Part shown: positions 15,798 through 24,501 of the stretch, piece by piece
How positions within the stretch are numbered: the first letter of the stretch is position 1
Layout of the letters: every line of letters starts with the position of its first letter
Assembly: GCA_900298995.1 (NCBI GenBank)
Contig: OMIC01000040.1
Span: 1 to 64,000 of the forward strand
Origin: Hyphomicrobiaceae bacterium
Lineage (GTDB): Bacteria; Pseudomonadota; Alphaproteobacteria; Rhizobiales; Aestuariivirgaceae
Direction of reading: 5' to 3'
DNA length: 64,000 bases
Notes under the pieces: generated by a model
Told to the model about the DNA's origin: nothing
Databases searched by the model: none
What the model saw: only the letters and a program-made list of their open reading frames with translations
Translations under genes and position numbers: made by a program

Positions 15798-16736
15798 TCA
15801 GTCTTCCACGACCTGCCAGCCATCGCCCGGGTTGAAGGTCTTGATCTTGGCGACGATGTTTTCCGTGTCGGGGCCGAAGTCGCGCTCATAGACAATCCCC
15901 GCCTGGTTCACGGCGAATGTGCTGACGCCTGTCCTGGCGTAGCTTGCCGGCCAGGCAATGAGCGCGAAGCCACCGATCATGTTGCCGTTGATGACATAGT
16001 CATAGGCGCCACCGGCCACATTGTCGCCCTGCCGTTTCAGGATCCGGAACCTGTAGCCGAAATAGCCATCGCCGGCCTTTGCCTTCTCGAGTGCCGCCTG
16101 ATCGATAGCGCCGGCGGGACTGTCGCCATCTCCCTGCTCGACGGGCCAGTAGAGCCCATCGGTCAATCCCTCGCTGCTCACCAGCTTCTGGGCGAATTCG
16201 AGAACGCCGTCGGCATCGCGGTCTTCGGCGGCATAGTCTCTCTGTGCCTCGACATAGAGGCGCATCGTGTCAATGGCGTGGAGTTCGTTCTGGCCGATCC
16301 GGCGGTTCACGATTTCCTCAAGCCCCGCGATCGTGTCGAAGCCCCACTTTCCGTTCTGGTCACGCACAAGCGGGAACGGAAAAGGCCAGAGTTCCGGACC
16401 GAGAACGAGAATACGCTGTTCGCCATCGTTACGCACGACGACCTTCGCGGCCGCTGCGGCGCGAACCTGTTCCAGCGTATCGCGGATGTTCTCGGCAGAC
16501 GCGAGTTTCTCGGGATTGAGACCGAGAAGCTTCGCGATCGCCGCGAGATCATCCTTTGCAACGAGGTTCGTGAAGGCGGCAGCCGCCTCCTCCGGCGTGC
16601 CGAAGAGTTCAGGCTCTGCGCCGACAAAGGCTGAAAGCTGGTCACCGCTTGCCGAGGCCGGCAGCGGGAGCGCGATGGACGTGACGCCGAATGCAAGGCT
16701 GAGCAAGGCGGCGCGGGCAAGATGCTTGATGGTCAT
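15798..16736 (-). CDS. Exported DUF2950-family protein
   Basis: 312 aa starting at ATG 16,736 (MTIKHLARAALLSLAFG), which opens with a signal peptide ending near LPASASG. Nine codons further upstream is an ATG less suited to a signal. The DUF2950 hallmarks are FGTPEEAAAAFTNLVAKDD, LWPFPFPLVRDQNGKWGFDT, YFGYRFRILKRQGDNVAGGAYDY and GGFALIAWPASYARTGVSTF. The function is unknown. The family often travels with DUF3300, as it does here (23 bp apart), and the product is predicted to be periplasmic. Confidence 0.88.
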   Translation of the reverse strand: MTIKHLARAALLSLAFGVTSIALPLPASASGDQLSAFVGAEPELFGTPEEAAAAFTNLVAKDDLAAIAKLLGLNPEKLASAENIRDTLEQVRAAAAAKVVVRNDGEQRILVLGPELWPFPFPLVRDQNGKWGFDTIAGLEEIVNRRIGQNELHAIDTMRLYVEAQRDYAAEDRDADGVLEFAQKLVSSEGLTDGLYWPVEQGDGDSPAGAIDQAALEKAKAGDGYFGYRFRILKRQGDNVAGGAYDYVINGNMIGGFALIAWPASYARTGVSTFAVNQAGIVYERDFGPDTENIVAKIKTFNPGDGWQVVED

Positions 16737-16759
16737 GATGTTGTCTCCTGCCACTCTGG

Positions 16760-18169
16760 TCAACGGCGCCGGCCGCGACTGCCGCCCATGTTGTGCTTCG
16801 GAAGTTTCTTAGTACCACCGACCGATCCACTGCGCCGCTCGATGCCGCCACCCATCGACTTGTTGCCGCGCAGCGACTGAATATCGGCGTCGCGGCCGCG
16901 AGTCACCTCGCCGAGAGGCGAGGGCGTTTTCGGGCGCGTATCCGGCGACAGGCCGGGCTTGGGTTTGCCGACCGGACGATCGAGATCAGGCTTTGATTGC
17001 TTGCCTTCCGGCCGAACGCCCGTGTTCTGGATCTTGCTGCCGGGCTTCGCCATCTTGTCGGACGGCTTGAAGTCCTTCACCTGCTGCTTTTTCATCTTGT
17101 CCAGCGTGGACTTGCGGATATCGGTGGTGCCGACATTTCCCTTGCCCGGTATCGACCCTGGACGGCTGCCCTTGATGCTGTCGGCCTTGTTGGCGAGCTT
17201 GTTGCGGTCCGACGCCTTGAGGTTGCCCGCAATGTCTTTCTTTTCTATGCGATTGAATTTTGTCTTGTCGACATTGATCTTGCTGCGATCAATCTTTCGC
17301 CAGTCAACATCCTTGATGTTGAGCTTGCCATTGAAGTCGCTGCCGATGATGCACTTGTTGCAATCGAAATCGATGTTGACGTCGTTGTTGCCGCCCCAGC
17401 CGTTGTTCCAGGACCAGGGCCCGCCCCAGAAGCCATCGTTCCAGTCAACTGTCGCCGCCCAGATTGCACCGGTGACGGCGCCGGCGAAGAATGTCGCGCC
17501 GGGATACCAGTAATAGGGATACGGATCAGGGTAATAGCTGATCGGCGCATAGGCATAGTCCGGTTCATACAGCATCGCCGGATCATACTGAGGCACGTAG
17601 ATCACTTCGGCACTGGCGGGCTGTATGACGATGTTCTGCTGGCCCTCGCTGGTGTCTTCCACCACCTTGATCTTGTCGTCCGACTTGATGACGCCATTGG
17701 CTACCGCTTCCTCGCGCAGCTGCTGGATCGCCGCCAGGACATCATCCTGCTGATCGACGATGGCTTCCCCGAAGAGCTGGGTCCAGTCGAGATCATCACT
17801 CATCATCTTGATAATCTCGGGATAGTTGAGCAGCGAGATCACGCTGCCGTCCCACGTGGCCTTCGGTTTCAGATCCTTGTTGGTCTTGAGGTCGTCGAGA
17901 TAGCGCTGAGCCTCGACGATCTGCAGGGGATAGATTGAGGCAGCTGAAACAAGTGCCACCAGCTCGTCAGGATAGAGCGCGATGCGGGCAGCCAGGATTT
18001 CGAGTTCCTCCGCACTGAGCGGCTCGGGAGCCTGTTCGGCCTGAGGGGCCGCACTCTCAGGCGTAGCTTCCGCCCGCACCGGCAAGGGGGCTGATGTGAA
18101 GGCCAGGGCAAGAGCCGCCGCCACCACGAAGGATGGGGCAAGACGCCACTTCATGAACTTGACTTGCAT
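16760..18169 (-). CDS. Exported DUF3300-family protein
   Basis: 469 aa with a signal peptide (LAPSFVVAAALALAFTSAPLPVRA). The DUF3300 domain (about 50-235) contains LAARIALYPDELVALVSAASIYPLQIVEAQRYL and SAEVIYVPQYDPAMLYEPDY, followed by a Tyr/Trp-rich segment and a hydrophobic AGAVTGAIWAA stretch. A DCNKC motif lies near residue 280. The last 170 residues are basic and rich in Gly, Pro, Lys and Arg (ending NMGGSRGRRR), so probably disordered. The function is unknown. The start may be ATG 18,169 or 18,154. It is the first gene of the DUF3300-DUF2950-HAD unit. Confidence 0.88.
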   Translation of the reverse strand: MQVKFMKWRLAPSFVVAAALALAFTSAPLPVRAEATPESAAPQAEQAPEPLSAEELEILAARIALYPDELVALVSAASIYPLQIVEAQRYLDDLKTNKDLKPKATWDGSVISLLNYPEIIKMMSDDLDWTQLFGEAIVDQQDDVLAAIQQLREEAVANGVIKSDDKIKVVEDTSEGQQNIVIQPASAEVIYVPQYDPAMLYEPDYAYAPISYYPDPYPYYWYPGATFFAGAVTGAIWAATVDWNDGFWGGPWSWNNGWGGNNDVNIDFDCNKCIIGSDFNGKLNIKDVDWRKIDRSKINVDKTKFNRIEKKDIAGNLKASDRNKLANKADSIKGSRPGSIPGKGNVGTTDIRKSTLDKMKKQQVKDFKPSDKMAKPGSKIQNTGVRPEGKQSKPDLDRPVGKPKPGLSPDTRPKTPSPLGEVTRGRDADIQSLRGNKSMGGGIERRSGSVGGTKKLPKHNMGGSRGRRR

Positions 18170-18225
18170 ATGGTCTCCCGGGGTTTCGGTGGGTCAGCCG
18201 TGACAGCTTGGCTAGAACAGATCAA

Positions 18226-18293
18226 ATTACAGATTATAAGTTGTAACATGCCTTTCCACAAAACGCTACTGGTCTCAGCGTAACGTTGTTACA
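18226..18293. promoter_or_regulatory. Repeated GTAAC/GTTAC half-sites, candidate operator
   Basis: The divergent region between DUF3300 and the MFS gene holds ATTACA (18,226-18,231) facing TTGTAAC (18,241-18,247), and the perfect inverted repeat GTAAC-GTT-GTTAC (18,280-18,292), followed by ACA. The AT-rich centre (GATTATAAG) stands out in a GC-rich genome. These repeats look like binding sites for a dimeric regulator that controls both directions. The regulator is unknown. Confidence 0.4.
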
Positions 18294-18353
18294 CAGCCAA
18301 AACTCACGACCATCACGGAAGCATGGTAGAGGCAGCCGTCCAGACCAAATGAC

Positions 18354-19640
18354 TTGCTAGACACAATTCCAGTGAAAATCGCCTCCTCACCCCCGGCAGA
18401 TCATGCCAGTTGGCTCAACCGGCGGACCATGGCCTGGGCCAGCTATGATGTTGCAAGTTCGGTCTATTTTGGCATCGCGCCCACGCTGCTCCTGCCTCTC
18501 TATTTCACCGGGCTGCTGGACGGCTATGACAATCCGACGGCAGCATGGGGTATTTTGGCGGCGATTGCCGTCCTGGCGAGCAGTGCTGTCGCACTTGCCG
18601 CTGCAATCCTGTCGAGACACATCTCACGTTTCAGATTGCTCACGGGCTTCACGGTCGGCCTGGTCGCGGCCCTCGGCGGGTTGGCAGCAAGCCCCGGCGG
18701 CTCACTGCTCTTGCCAGCGCTGGGCTTTATTGCCGCCCAGTGCTGTTACTTCGCAGCTGCCACTATTTATGAATCATACATGCCGGATCTGCTGCCCCCG
18801 GACTTGGTTCAGAGGCTGTCCGGTTTTGGCTGGGCCATCGGTTATCTCGGCGGGATGCTGGGCATTATCGCATTGCTCGGCTTTGTCTCAAGACACCCCG
18901 GACCGGAAGACACGCTGCAAGCCTGCATCGGCATACTCGCGCTCCTCAGTGCCCTGCTGTTCGGCGTCGTGCTGCTGTGGATGCGCGCCACCGGATTCAC
19001 ACGTCTGGGCGAGAACACCCGCGCAGCTGGGTTCTCGGGGTTTTTCTCAATACTGTCCCGGTGGCGTGCCCACCGCATGCTGATACGGCTGCTGGCGGGA
19101 ACCATCCTGATCAACATGGGCATAGCCGTTGTCGTGACTTTCACGGCGCCCATTCTCACCAGCCGTTATGGCCAGACGCTGCCCGATCTTCTGCTGTTGC
19201 TTCTGATGATTCACATCCTGTCGGTACCTTCAACCATCATCTGGAACGCGCTGCTGACCCGCTGGTCACGCCTGGTCCCAATGTGCCTGCTGCTTGCTTC
19301 GTGGGGAGCGGTTCTGCTGCTGCTGGCATTCGGGGCCGGGCCATGGACACCTCAGATCGTTGTATTGGTGATTGGCTGCTGTCTCGGCGCAACCGCGTCG
19401 TCCCTGCGAGGCTTCATTGCCGAAATCGTGCCCCAGGGCAGTGCTCCGGCCTATTTCGCCCTCGCCACCGTGGCGGGTCGATTGGCAGCCGCGGCGGGCC
19501 CGGCGCTGTTCGCAGTCATCTCGCTGCGCGCCGGCGCGAGTGCAGCGCTGATCAGCATACTCGCTCTGGTGGCGGCAGGCGCGGTCCTCGTGGTCTACCA
19601 TCTGTTGCAAGACAAACCAGCGCACCAGGCAAAGGGATAG
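18354..19640 (+). CDS. MFS transporter, UMF1/Atg22-like
   Basis: 428 aa with about twelve membrane helices. The start of the first helix, RRTMAWASYDVASSVYFG, is characteristic of the UMF1 family (WAxYDxANSxY). ESYMPDLLPPDLVQRLSGFGWAIGYLGG is the typical loop after helix 4. Substrates of bacterial UMF1 proteins are mostly unknown. The longest frame starts with TTG 18,354, without a clear ribosome site. A GTG at 18,372 is another option, but any start after residue 20 would cut into helix 1. It converges on the cytochrome gene with a 35-bp gap. Confidence 0.82.
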   Translation: MLDTIPVKIASSPPADHASWLNRRTMAWASYDVASSVYFGIAPTLLLPLYFTGLLDGYDNPTAAWGILAAIAVLASSAVALAAAILSRHISRFRLLTGFTVGLVAALGGLAASPGGSLLLPALGFIAAQCCYFAAATIYESYMPDLLPPDLVQRLSGFGWAIGYLGGMLGIIALLGFVSRHPGPEDTLQACIGILALLSALLFGVVLLWMRATGFTRLGENTRAAGFSGFFSILSRWRAHRMLIRLLAGTILINMGIAVVVTFTAPILTSRYGQTLPDLLLLLLMIHILSVPSTIIWNALLTRWSRLVPMCLLLASWGAVLLLLAFGAGPWTPQIVVLVIGCCLGATASSLRGFIAEIVPQGSAPAYFALATVAGRLAAAAGPALFAVISLRAGASAALISILALVAAGAVLVVYHLLQDKPAHQAKG

Positions 19641-19675
19641 CCGCCGAATCCAATCTCCGGAGGAACCGGCGAAAC

Positions 19676-21904
19676 TCAGTTCAGCAGAGCTTCGACTTCC
19701 GTCGGCAAGGCTATGGCTGGATCAAGTTGACGGGCCGTGCGCGCCGCCTCACGCGCCCGGGCAGTATCCCCCAGCGAAACATATGCCAGTGCCGACAGCA
19801 CATGGGGTTCGGCGGCCTTCGGATCGATTTGTGTGGCGCTTGCCGCTGCCTCAAGAGCGCCATTCAGATCGCGCGCCGAGAGCGCTGCAACGCCAAGCGA
19901 AAGCCAGAGATCCGACCGTTGCCTGTCGATCTCGAGTGCGCGCCGATACAGGCCGATGGCTGCTTCGGGCTTCCCGCGCTGCAACTCCACACCCGCCAGT
20001 TCGGCCATCACGTCGACATGCCGCGGCCGGGCCTTGAGCCCTGACTCGAGCGCTGCCGCAGCACCATCCAGATTGCCGGAGGCAGCACGCAATCGTGCCT
20101 GCATGATCCAGGACTCGGTCAGTTGCGGGTCCATCTCCGCAGCCGTTGCAAAGGCAGCTTCGGCCTGCTGCCAATGCCGCCGCGTCAGAGCAAGACCGCC
20201 GATCGCCATATGACTTTCCGGTGTGTCGGCATTGGCGAGGCGTGACTCGAGAAAGTTGCGCAAACCCTCTGTCAGTAGCTTGTCATCCGGTTGCGGGAGG
20301 GCTGCAACACCTGCACCCGCGAGTTCAACGGCTGCCCTCTGCCGCACACTCAGCACCGGATCGGAAAGAAGGGGTCGCAGCAGTTCGATGCGGTCCTGGG
20401 CTTCGATCTGCCGGAGTGCGCCCACGGCTGCTCCGCGTACAAGTGGATCTGAGTCCTTCAGCAGCGCCCCGGCATCGGTTGCCGGAATGCCAACACTCCC
20501 GCCCAACAGGCTGAGCGCGGTGGCGCGCACGATGGCTGGCCGTTCGATATTCCGGACATAGTCGAGAAGGCTGGTGAGCGTATTGGCTGACCGGTCGCCC
20601 TGACTGAAGGCGATGAAGGCCGAGCGGTCCTGCCATGTCTTGTCGCCTGAGGGATGCCACCTGGCAATCTGCGCCGCAGCCCAGGTCGCGTCCTTTTCAG
20701 TGTGGCAGCCGGTACAGACATCCGGGGCGCCTGCGGCCTGCGATTGCAGAGGATCAGGCCTGCGAAAAAAGTGATCACGGCGGGGGTCAATCAGCATATA
20801 GCTGCGTTCCGGCATGTGGCAGGTCACACATTGCGCCGCTTCGCCACCGACTGCGTGATGATGATGCAGGGACGTGTCATAATCCGCCTTGCGTAGCGTG
20901 GGGAACTCCTCACGCCCGGCGTGATTGTGGCATTGGGTGCAGACGCCATTGCCCTCTGCCACGAGTCCCCCGCCATGCGGTTCATGGCAGTTGGAGCAGG
21001 TCACGCCTCTCGCCTTCATCTTCGATTGCAGGAAGGACCCCAGAATGAAGACTTCTTCCTTCTGCTGACCATCGGCGAAATAGAGATCGGGCGTCAGCAG
21101 CGAGAGGGCGTAATTGTCATGAAAGCTTGCACCTGCCACAGGCTGAACTTGTGAGAATGCCTCGCGCCGCGCATGGCAGGGACCGCAGACATTGAGTTCA
21201 TTGGCCTGCTGGCCGGAACCGAGCTTCGGCGACTGGCTCTGGTAGGGATCTGCCCCTTCGCGCGTTGAAGCCCAGGCGGCGTGCGCAGCACCGGGGCCGT
21301 GACAGGCCTCGCAACCCACGGTGAGATCCTTCCAGTGGGTGCTGTAGGTCCGCGTGCCGAAATCATAGCCCTTGTCAAAGCCGGTCTGATGGCAGGTGGC
21401 ACAGCGGGCCTGCCAGTTCTTGTAGGGGCCGGTCCAGTGCATGCCGTCGCCGGGCGGCAAATCCTGATCAGGATAGAGATGAAACCATTTCCGGGCGTTC
21501 ACGTCCCAGGCTACATCGAGTACCTGCAACCGTCCCTGACTGGTCTCCACCAGATATTGCTGCAGGGGACGGTGACCCACGGCATAGCGGATCTCGAAAG
21601 TCTCCGGACTGCCACCCGCACCTTGGGTTTCGACAAGATAATTTCCATCTTTGGTGAAGAACCGCGTGGCCACACCCTTGTGGCTGAAGGAGGCATTGTT
21701 GAAATCACCCAACATGCTCTGAGGGTCTGGTTCACGCAGCGCCCAGTGATGATCGGAGGTCTGCCAGGCAGCAGATTCGCCGGCGTGGCAACTCGCGCAG
21801 GCGGCACTTCCGGCAAAGCCTGTCTCTTCCGCATGAGCGATGGGCGCAGTGAGGCCGAGAGCACTCACGATGAAGACAGCAATGCCGAACCAGAACTTTT
21901 GCAA
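19676..21904 (-). CDS. Exported octaheme c-type cytochrome with HEAT and TPR repeats
   Basis: About 742 aa. A signal peptide (QKFWFGIAVFIVSALGLTAPIAHA) is followed by eight CxxCH heme motifs in order: CASCH, CATCH, CEACH, CGPCH, CSNCH, CTQCH, CVTCH and CTGCH (about residues 35-400), in a cytochrome c554/NrfB-like arrangement. Next come HEAT-like repeats (VRATALSLLGGS; VRGAAVGALRQI; VRQRAAVELAGAG). The last 200 residues are TPRs (LALTRRHWQQAEAAFATAA and others). The start is TTG 21,904 with AGGAAAG upstream; the longer frame runs into the sulfatase gene. It would carry electrons in the periplasm, and the TPR part probably binds a partner. The partner and the redox substrate are unknown. Confidence 0.87.
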   Translation of the reverse strand: MQKFWFGIAVFIVSALGLTAPIAHAEETGFAGSAACASCHAGESAAWQTSDHHWALREPDPQSMLGDFNNASFSHKGVATRFFTKDGNYLVETQGAGGSPETFEIRYAVGHRPLQQYLVETSQGRLQVLDVAWDVNARKWFHLYPDQDLPPGDGMHWTGPYKNWQARCATCHQTGFDKGYDFGTRTYSTHWKDLTVGCEACHGPGAAHAAWASTREGADPYQSQSPKLGSGQQANELNVCGPCHARREAFSQVQPVAGASFHDNYALSLLTPDLYFADGQQKEEVFILGSFLQSKMKARGVTCSNCHEPHGGGLVAEGNGVCTQCHNHAGREEFPTLRKADYDTSLHHHHAVGGEAAQCVTCHMPERSYMLIDPRRDHFFRRPDPLQSQAAGAPDVCTGCHTEKDATWAAAQIARWHPSGDKTWQDRSAFIAFSQGDRSANTLTSLLDYVRNIERPAIVRATALSLLGGSVGIPATDAGALLKDSDPLVRGAAVGALRQIEAQDRIELLRPLLSDPVLSVRQRAAVELAGAGVAALPQPDDKLLTEGLRNFLESRLANADTPESHMAIGGLALTRRHWQQAEAAFATAAEMDPQLTESWIMQARLRAASGNLDGAAAALESGLKARPRHVDVMAELAGVELQRGKPEAAIGLYRRALEIDRQRSDLWLSLGVAALSARDLNGALEAAASATQIDPKAAEPHVLSALAYVSLGDTARAREAARTARQLDPAIALPTEVEALLN

Positions 21905-21938
21905 CAACTCTTTCCTGATGACCCCGCAACAACAAGAA

Positions 21939-21975
21939 GGGCGCCGGGCGGCTCTGTCAAGCCATGCCGGCGCCC
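21939..21975 (-). terminator. Strong hairpin between sulfatase and cytochrome genes
   Basis: GGGCGCCGG (21,939-21,947) pairs with CCGGCGCCC (21,967-21,975), with an inner GGCT/AGCC stem. On the minus strand it is followed by the T-rich TTCTTGTTGTT. It lies just after the sulfatase stop, and a second small hairpin (ACTGACC-CCA-GGTCAGT, about 21,985-22,001) overlaps that stop. It probably ends or attenuates transcription from the sulfatase into the cytochrome gene. Confidence 0.55.
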
Positions 21976-21996
21976 AAAGAGGTGACTGACCCCAGG

Positions 21997-23583
21997 TCAG
22001 TTGCCCTGTATGGCGGTCACCTGCTCCATAACCCGGTCGAGGTTGAAGCTGCCCGGCTTCTGGCGGGGCGGGAAGTCCTTGAAGCTCTGCAGCCATTTGG
22101 CCACATAGGCGCCAGCCGGTGCGATCAGGAACATGCGCTCGAGATACCAGCGCTGGAAGCCCATGGCGTTCTCGTGCTCGGCGCGCTCGAACGGATCCAT
22201 CCGCAGATTGGTGACAAGCGGCGCGCGCAGCACGGTGAACGGCTCCAGCCACACGCGCAAGCCATCGGCCTTCTGTTCGAGGAAGGTGATCTTCCAGTCG
22301 CCATAGCGCAGTGCTGCCACGCTGCCATCATCGGTCCAGTAGATGAAATCCTGACGCGGCCAGGCTGCCTCGCCCTTCAACGCCGGGCCCAGATCATAGC
22401 CATCGAGGTGGACCTTGTAATCGCGTCCGCCAATATTGGCGCCCTTGAGCAGTTGATCTTTGACATTGGGATTGCCGGCTGCGGCGACCAGCGTGGTCAG
22501 CATGTCCTCGTGAGAGGCAATGTCGTTGACCACCGTGCCAGGCTTGATCACGCCAGGCCACTTGATGGCTGTGGGAACGCGGTAGCCGCCTTCCCAGTTG
22601 GTGTTCTTCTCACCGCGGAACATGGTGGTGCCACCATCAGGCCAGGTGAAGGTCTCGGCACCATTGTCGGTCGAGTACATCACGATGGTGTTGTCCTCGA
22701 TCTTGAGTTCCTTCAGCTTGGCAAGGAGCTGGCCGACATGGGCATCATGTTCCACCATGCCGTCGGCGTAGATGCCAAGCCCGGTCTTGCCTTCGGATTC
22801 GGGTTTGAGATGTGTAAAGATATGCATGCGGGTGGAATTCCACCACACGAAGAAGGGCTTTCCAGCCTTGTGGGCGTTTTCCATGAAGGAGAGCGCGGCG
22901 GCTGTGACTTCATCGTCAATCGTCTCCATGCGCTTGCGCGTCAGCGGGCCGGTATCCTCGATCTTCTGCGTGCCGTCCGGGTTGGAGAAGGAATGGATCA
23001 CGCCGCGCGGCCCGAACATCTTCTTGAATTCCGGGCTCTTCGGATAGTCAGGATTCTCCGGCTCCTCCTCGGCATTGAGATGATAGAGATTGCCGAAGAA
23101 TTCGTCGAAGCCGTGGTTGGTCGGCAGCATCTCGTCCCGGTCACCCAGATGGTTCTTGCCGAACTGACCGGTGACGTAGCCTTGGGCCCGCAACAGCACT
23201 GCCAGGGTCGGGTCTTCCACCTTCATGCCTTCCGGCGCGCCCGGCAGGCCGACCTTGGTGAGGCCGGTGCGGATGGGCGACTGACCGGTGATGAAGGCCG
23301 CGCGACCGGCCGTGCAGCTCTGCTGGCCATACCAGTCGGTGAACAGCGCGCCCTGCTCGGCGATCGAGTCGATGTTGGGCGTCTTATAGCCCATCATTCC
23401 ACGGTTGTAGGCGCTGATGTTGAACCCGCCGATGTCGTCACCCCAGATCGCGAGGATGTTGGGTTTCGCGGTTTCGGCCTCCGCAGTGGCTGTCAGCAGC
23501 CCGCCCAGGGCAAAGAGGCAGGCAGTTGCGAGGGTCAGCCGTCCCATCGCGCGAACGATCTTGTCTGATTGTTTCTCATGCAT
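21997..23583 (-). CDS. Exported type I arylsulfatase
   Basis: 528 aa, starting at ATG 23,583 with GAAGG about 10 bases upstream. A signal peptide (LTLATACLFALGGLLTATAEA) is followed by the alkaline-phosphatase-fold sulfatase core: metal ligands in ILAIWGDDIGG (D49, D50), and SCTAGRAAFITGQ carrying the CxAxR formylglycine signature at C90. Other sites are the YSTDNGAE metal site and the TNWEGGYRVPTAIKWPG segment. It hydrolyses sulfate esters in the periplasm after Cys90 is oxidised to formylglycine. No maturation enzyme is encoded in the window. The octaheme cytochrome gene follows in the same direction, behind a hairpin. Confidence 0.93.
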   Translation of the reverse strand: MHEKQSDKIVRAMGRLTLATACLFALGGLLTATAEAETAKPNILAIWGDDIGGFNISAYNRGMMGYKTPNIDSIAEQGALFTDWYGQQSCTAGRAAFITGQSPIRTGLTKVGLPGAPEGMKVEDPTLAVLLRAQGYVTGQFGKNHLGDRDEMLPTNHGFDEFFGNLYHLNAEEEPENPDYPKSPEFKKMFGPRGVIHSFSNPDGTQKIEDTGPLTRKRMETIDDEVTAAALSFMENAHKAGKPFFVWWNSTRMHIFTHLKPESEGKTGLGIYADGMVEHDAHVGQLLAKLKELKIEDNTIVMYSTDNGAETFTWPDGGTTMFRGEKNTNWEGGYRVPTAIKWPGVIKPGTVVNDIASHEDMLTTLVAAAGNPNVKDQLLKGANIGGRDYKVHLDGYDLGPALKGEAAWPRQDFIYWTDDGSVAALRYGDWKITFLEQKADGLRVWLEPFTVLRAPLVTNLRMDPFERAEHENAMGFQRWYLERMFLIAPAGAYVAKWLQSFKDFPPRQKPGSFNLDRVMEQVTAIQGN

Positions 23584-23794
23584 CTGGAGCATCCTTCCCG
23601 ACCTGGTTTTTCGTGAGCAGGCGCCAATCAAGGCGAGGTTGTACAAGTCAAATCAAACCACCTCTGGCTGATCAGCTTGATCGCCAGACACTTCCACGAA
23701 TCTTGTCGCCGAAGCCGACGACTGCATTGACATAAGCAGATGCACGTTGGATGAATTGTGCGCAGATGAGACATTTTACACAAGGCTGATCGGA

Positions 23795-24490
23795 ATGCGG
23801 ATCGAAGAGGAATTTCAGATTGCCAGGTCGAGCGGGTGGCTGAGCGAGTTTGAGCGACGCACACAGGACATGATTTGCGCTCCGATGCGGTTGCTGCAAC
23901 TGCCCAAGAACCGCATGCTGTTCGACATCGAAGACTCTGCAAATGACATCTACTGCATGGTCTACGGCAGCTCCGTAATAACGATTGCACATCCTGTGCA
24001 GGGCGTCGTCAACGCACATGTGATCACGCCGGGATGCTGGTTCGGAGAGCCTGCCGCGCTCGGCCGCCGACCCCGAATCATATCGATTGTGGCGCGCCAG
24101 CACTCTGAACTTCTTGTCCTTTCGCGTCAGAGTGTCGTCGAGCTTCTCAATGCCGAGCCATCACTGAACTGGGTGTTCTTCAACCTGATGGCCTATAATG
24201 TTGAGCAATATCTGCATCATGCAGTCGATCTGCTCATCACCGATCCGCGGCTGCGTTTCTGCTCGCGGCTGTTGACCTTCGCGGGCCGGACCATGCATGC
24301 CCTGCCCAAGTCACCTGTAGCTATCCCATTGACACAAGAGGAATTAGCGGTCGCGAGCAACATGTCGCGATCAACGGTTCATCAACTGCTTGTCGAACTG
24401 GTGGCACAGGGCATCTGCGAGGTGGGATACCGCGAGATCATCATCCGCGATGTCAGGAAGCTTGCGGAAATCCTCGAAAACAATGGCTGA
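23795..24490 (+). CDS. Crp/Fnr-family transcriptional regulator
   Basis: 231 aa from ATG 23,795 (AAGG 9 bases upstream); a TTG at 23,747 would add 16 residues. An N-terminal cyclic-nucleotide-binding-type beta roll (MVYGSSVITIAHPVQG; HVITPGCWFGEPAALGRRP) is followed by a dimer helix and a C-terminal winged helix with LTQEELAVASNMSRSTVHQLL as the recognition part. No Fnr-type N-terminal Cys cluster is visible, so oxygen sensing through an Fe-S cluster is not indicated. It is divergent from the arylsulfatase gene (211 bp apart) and is the likely local regulator. Confidence 0.88.
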   Translation: MRIEEEFQIARSSGWLSEFERRTQDMICAPMRLLQLPKNRMLFDIEDSANDIYCMVYGSSVITIAHPVQGVVNAHVITPGCWFGEPAALGRRPRIISIVARQHSELLVLSRQSVVELLNAEPSLNWVFFNLMAYNVEQYLHHAVDLLITDPRLRFCSRLLTFAGRTMHALPKSPVAIPLTQEELAVASNMSRSTVHQLLVELVAQGICEVGYREIIIRDVRKLAEILENNG

Positions 24491-24501
24491 CGGCCAAGGC
24501 C

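Noticed and set aside
21905-22252. N-terminal extension of the octaheme cytochrome
   Set aside because: It runs antiparallel in frame through the sulfatase 3' end, and a signal peptide begins at TTG 21,904.
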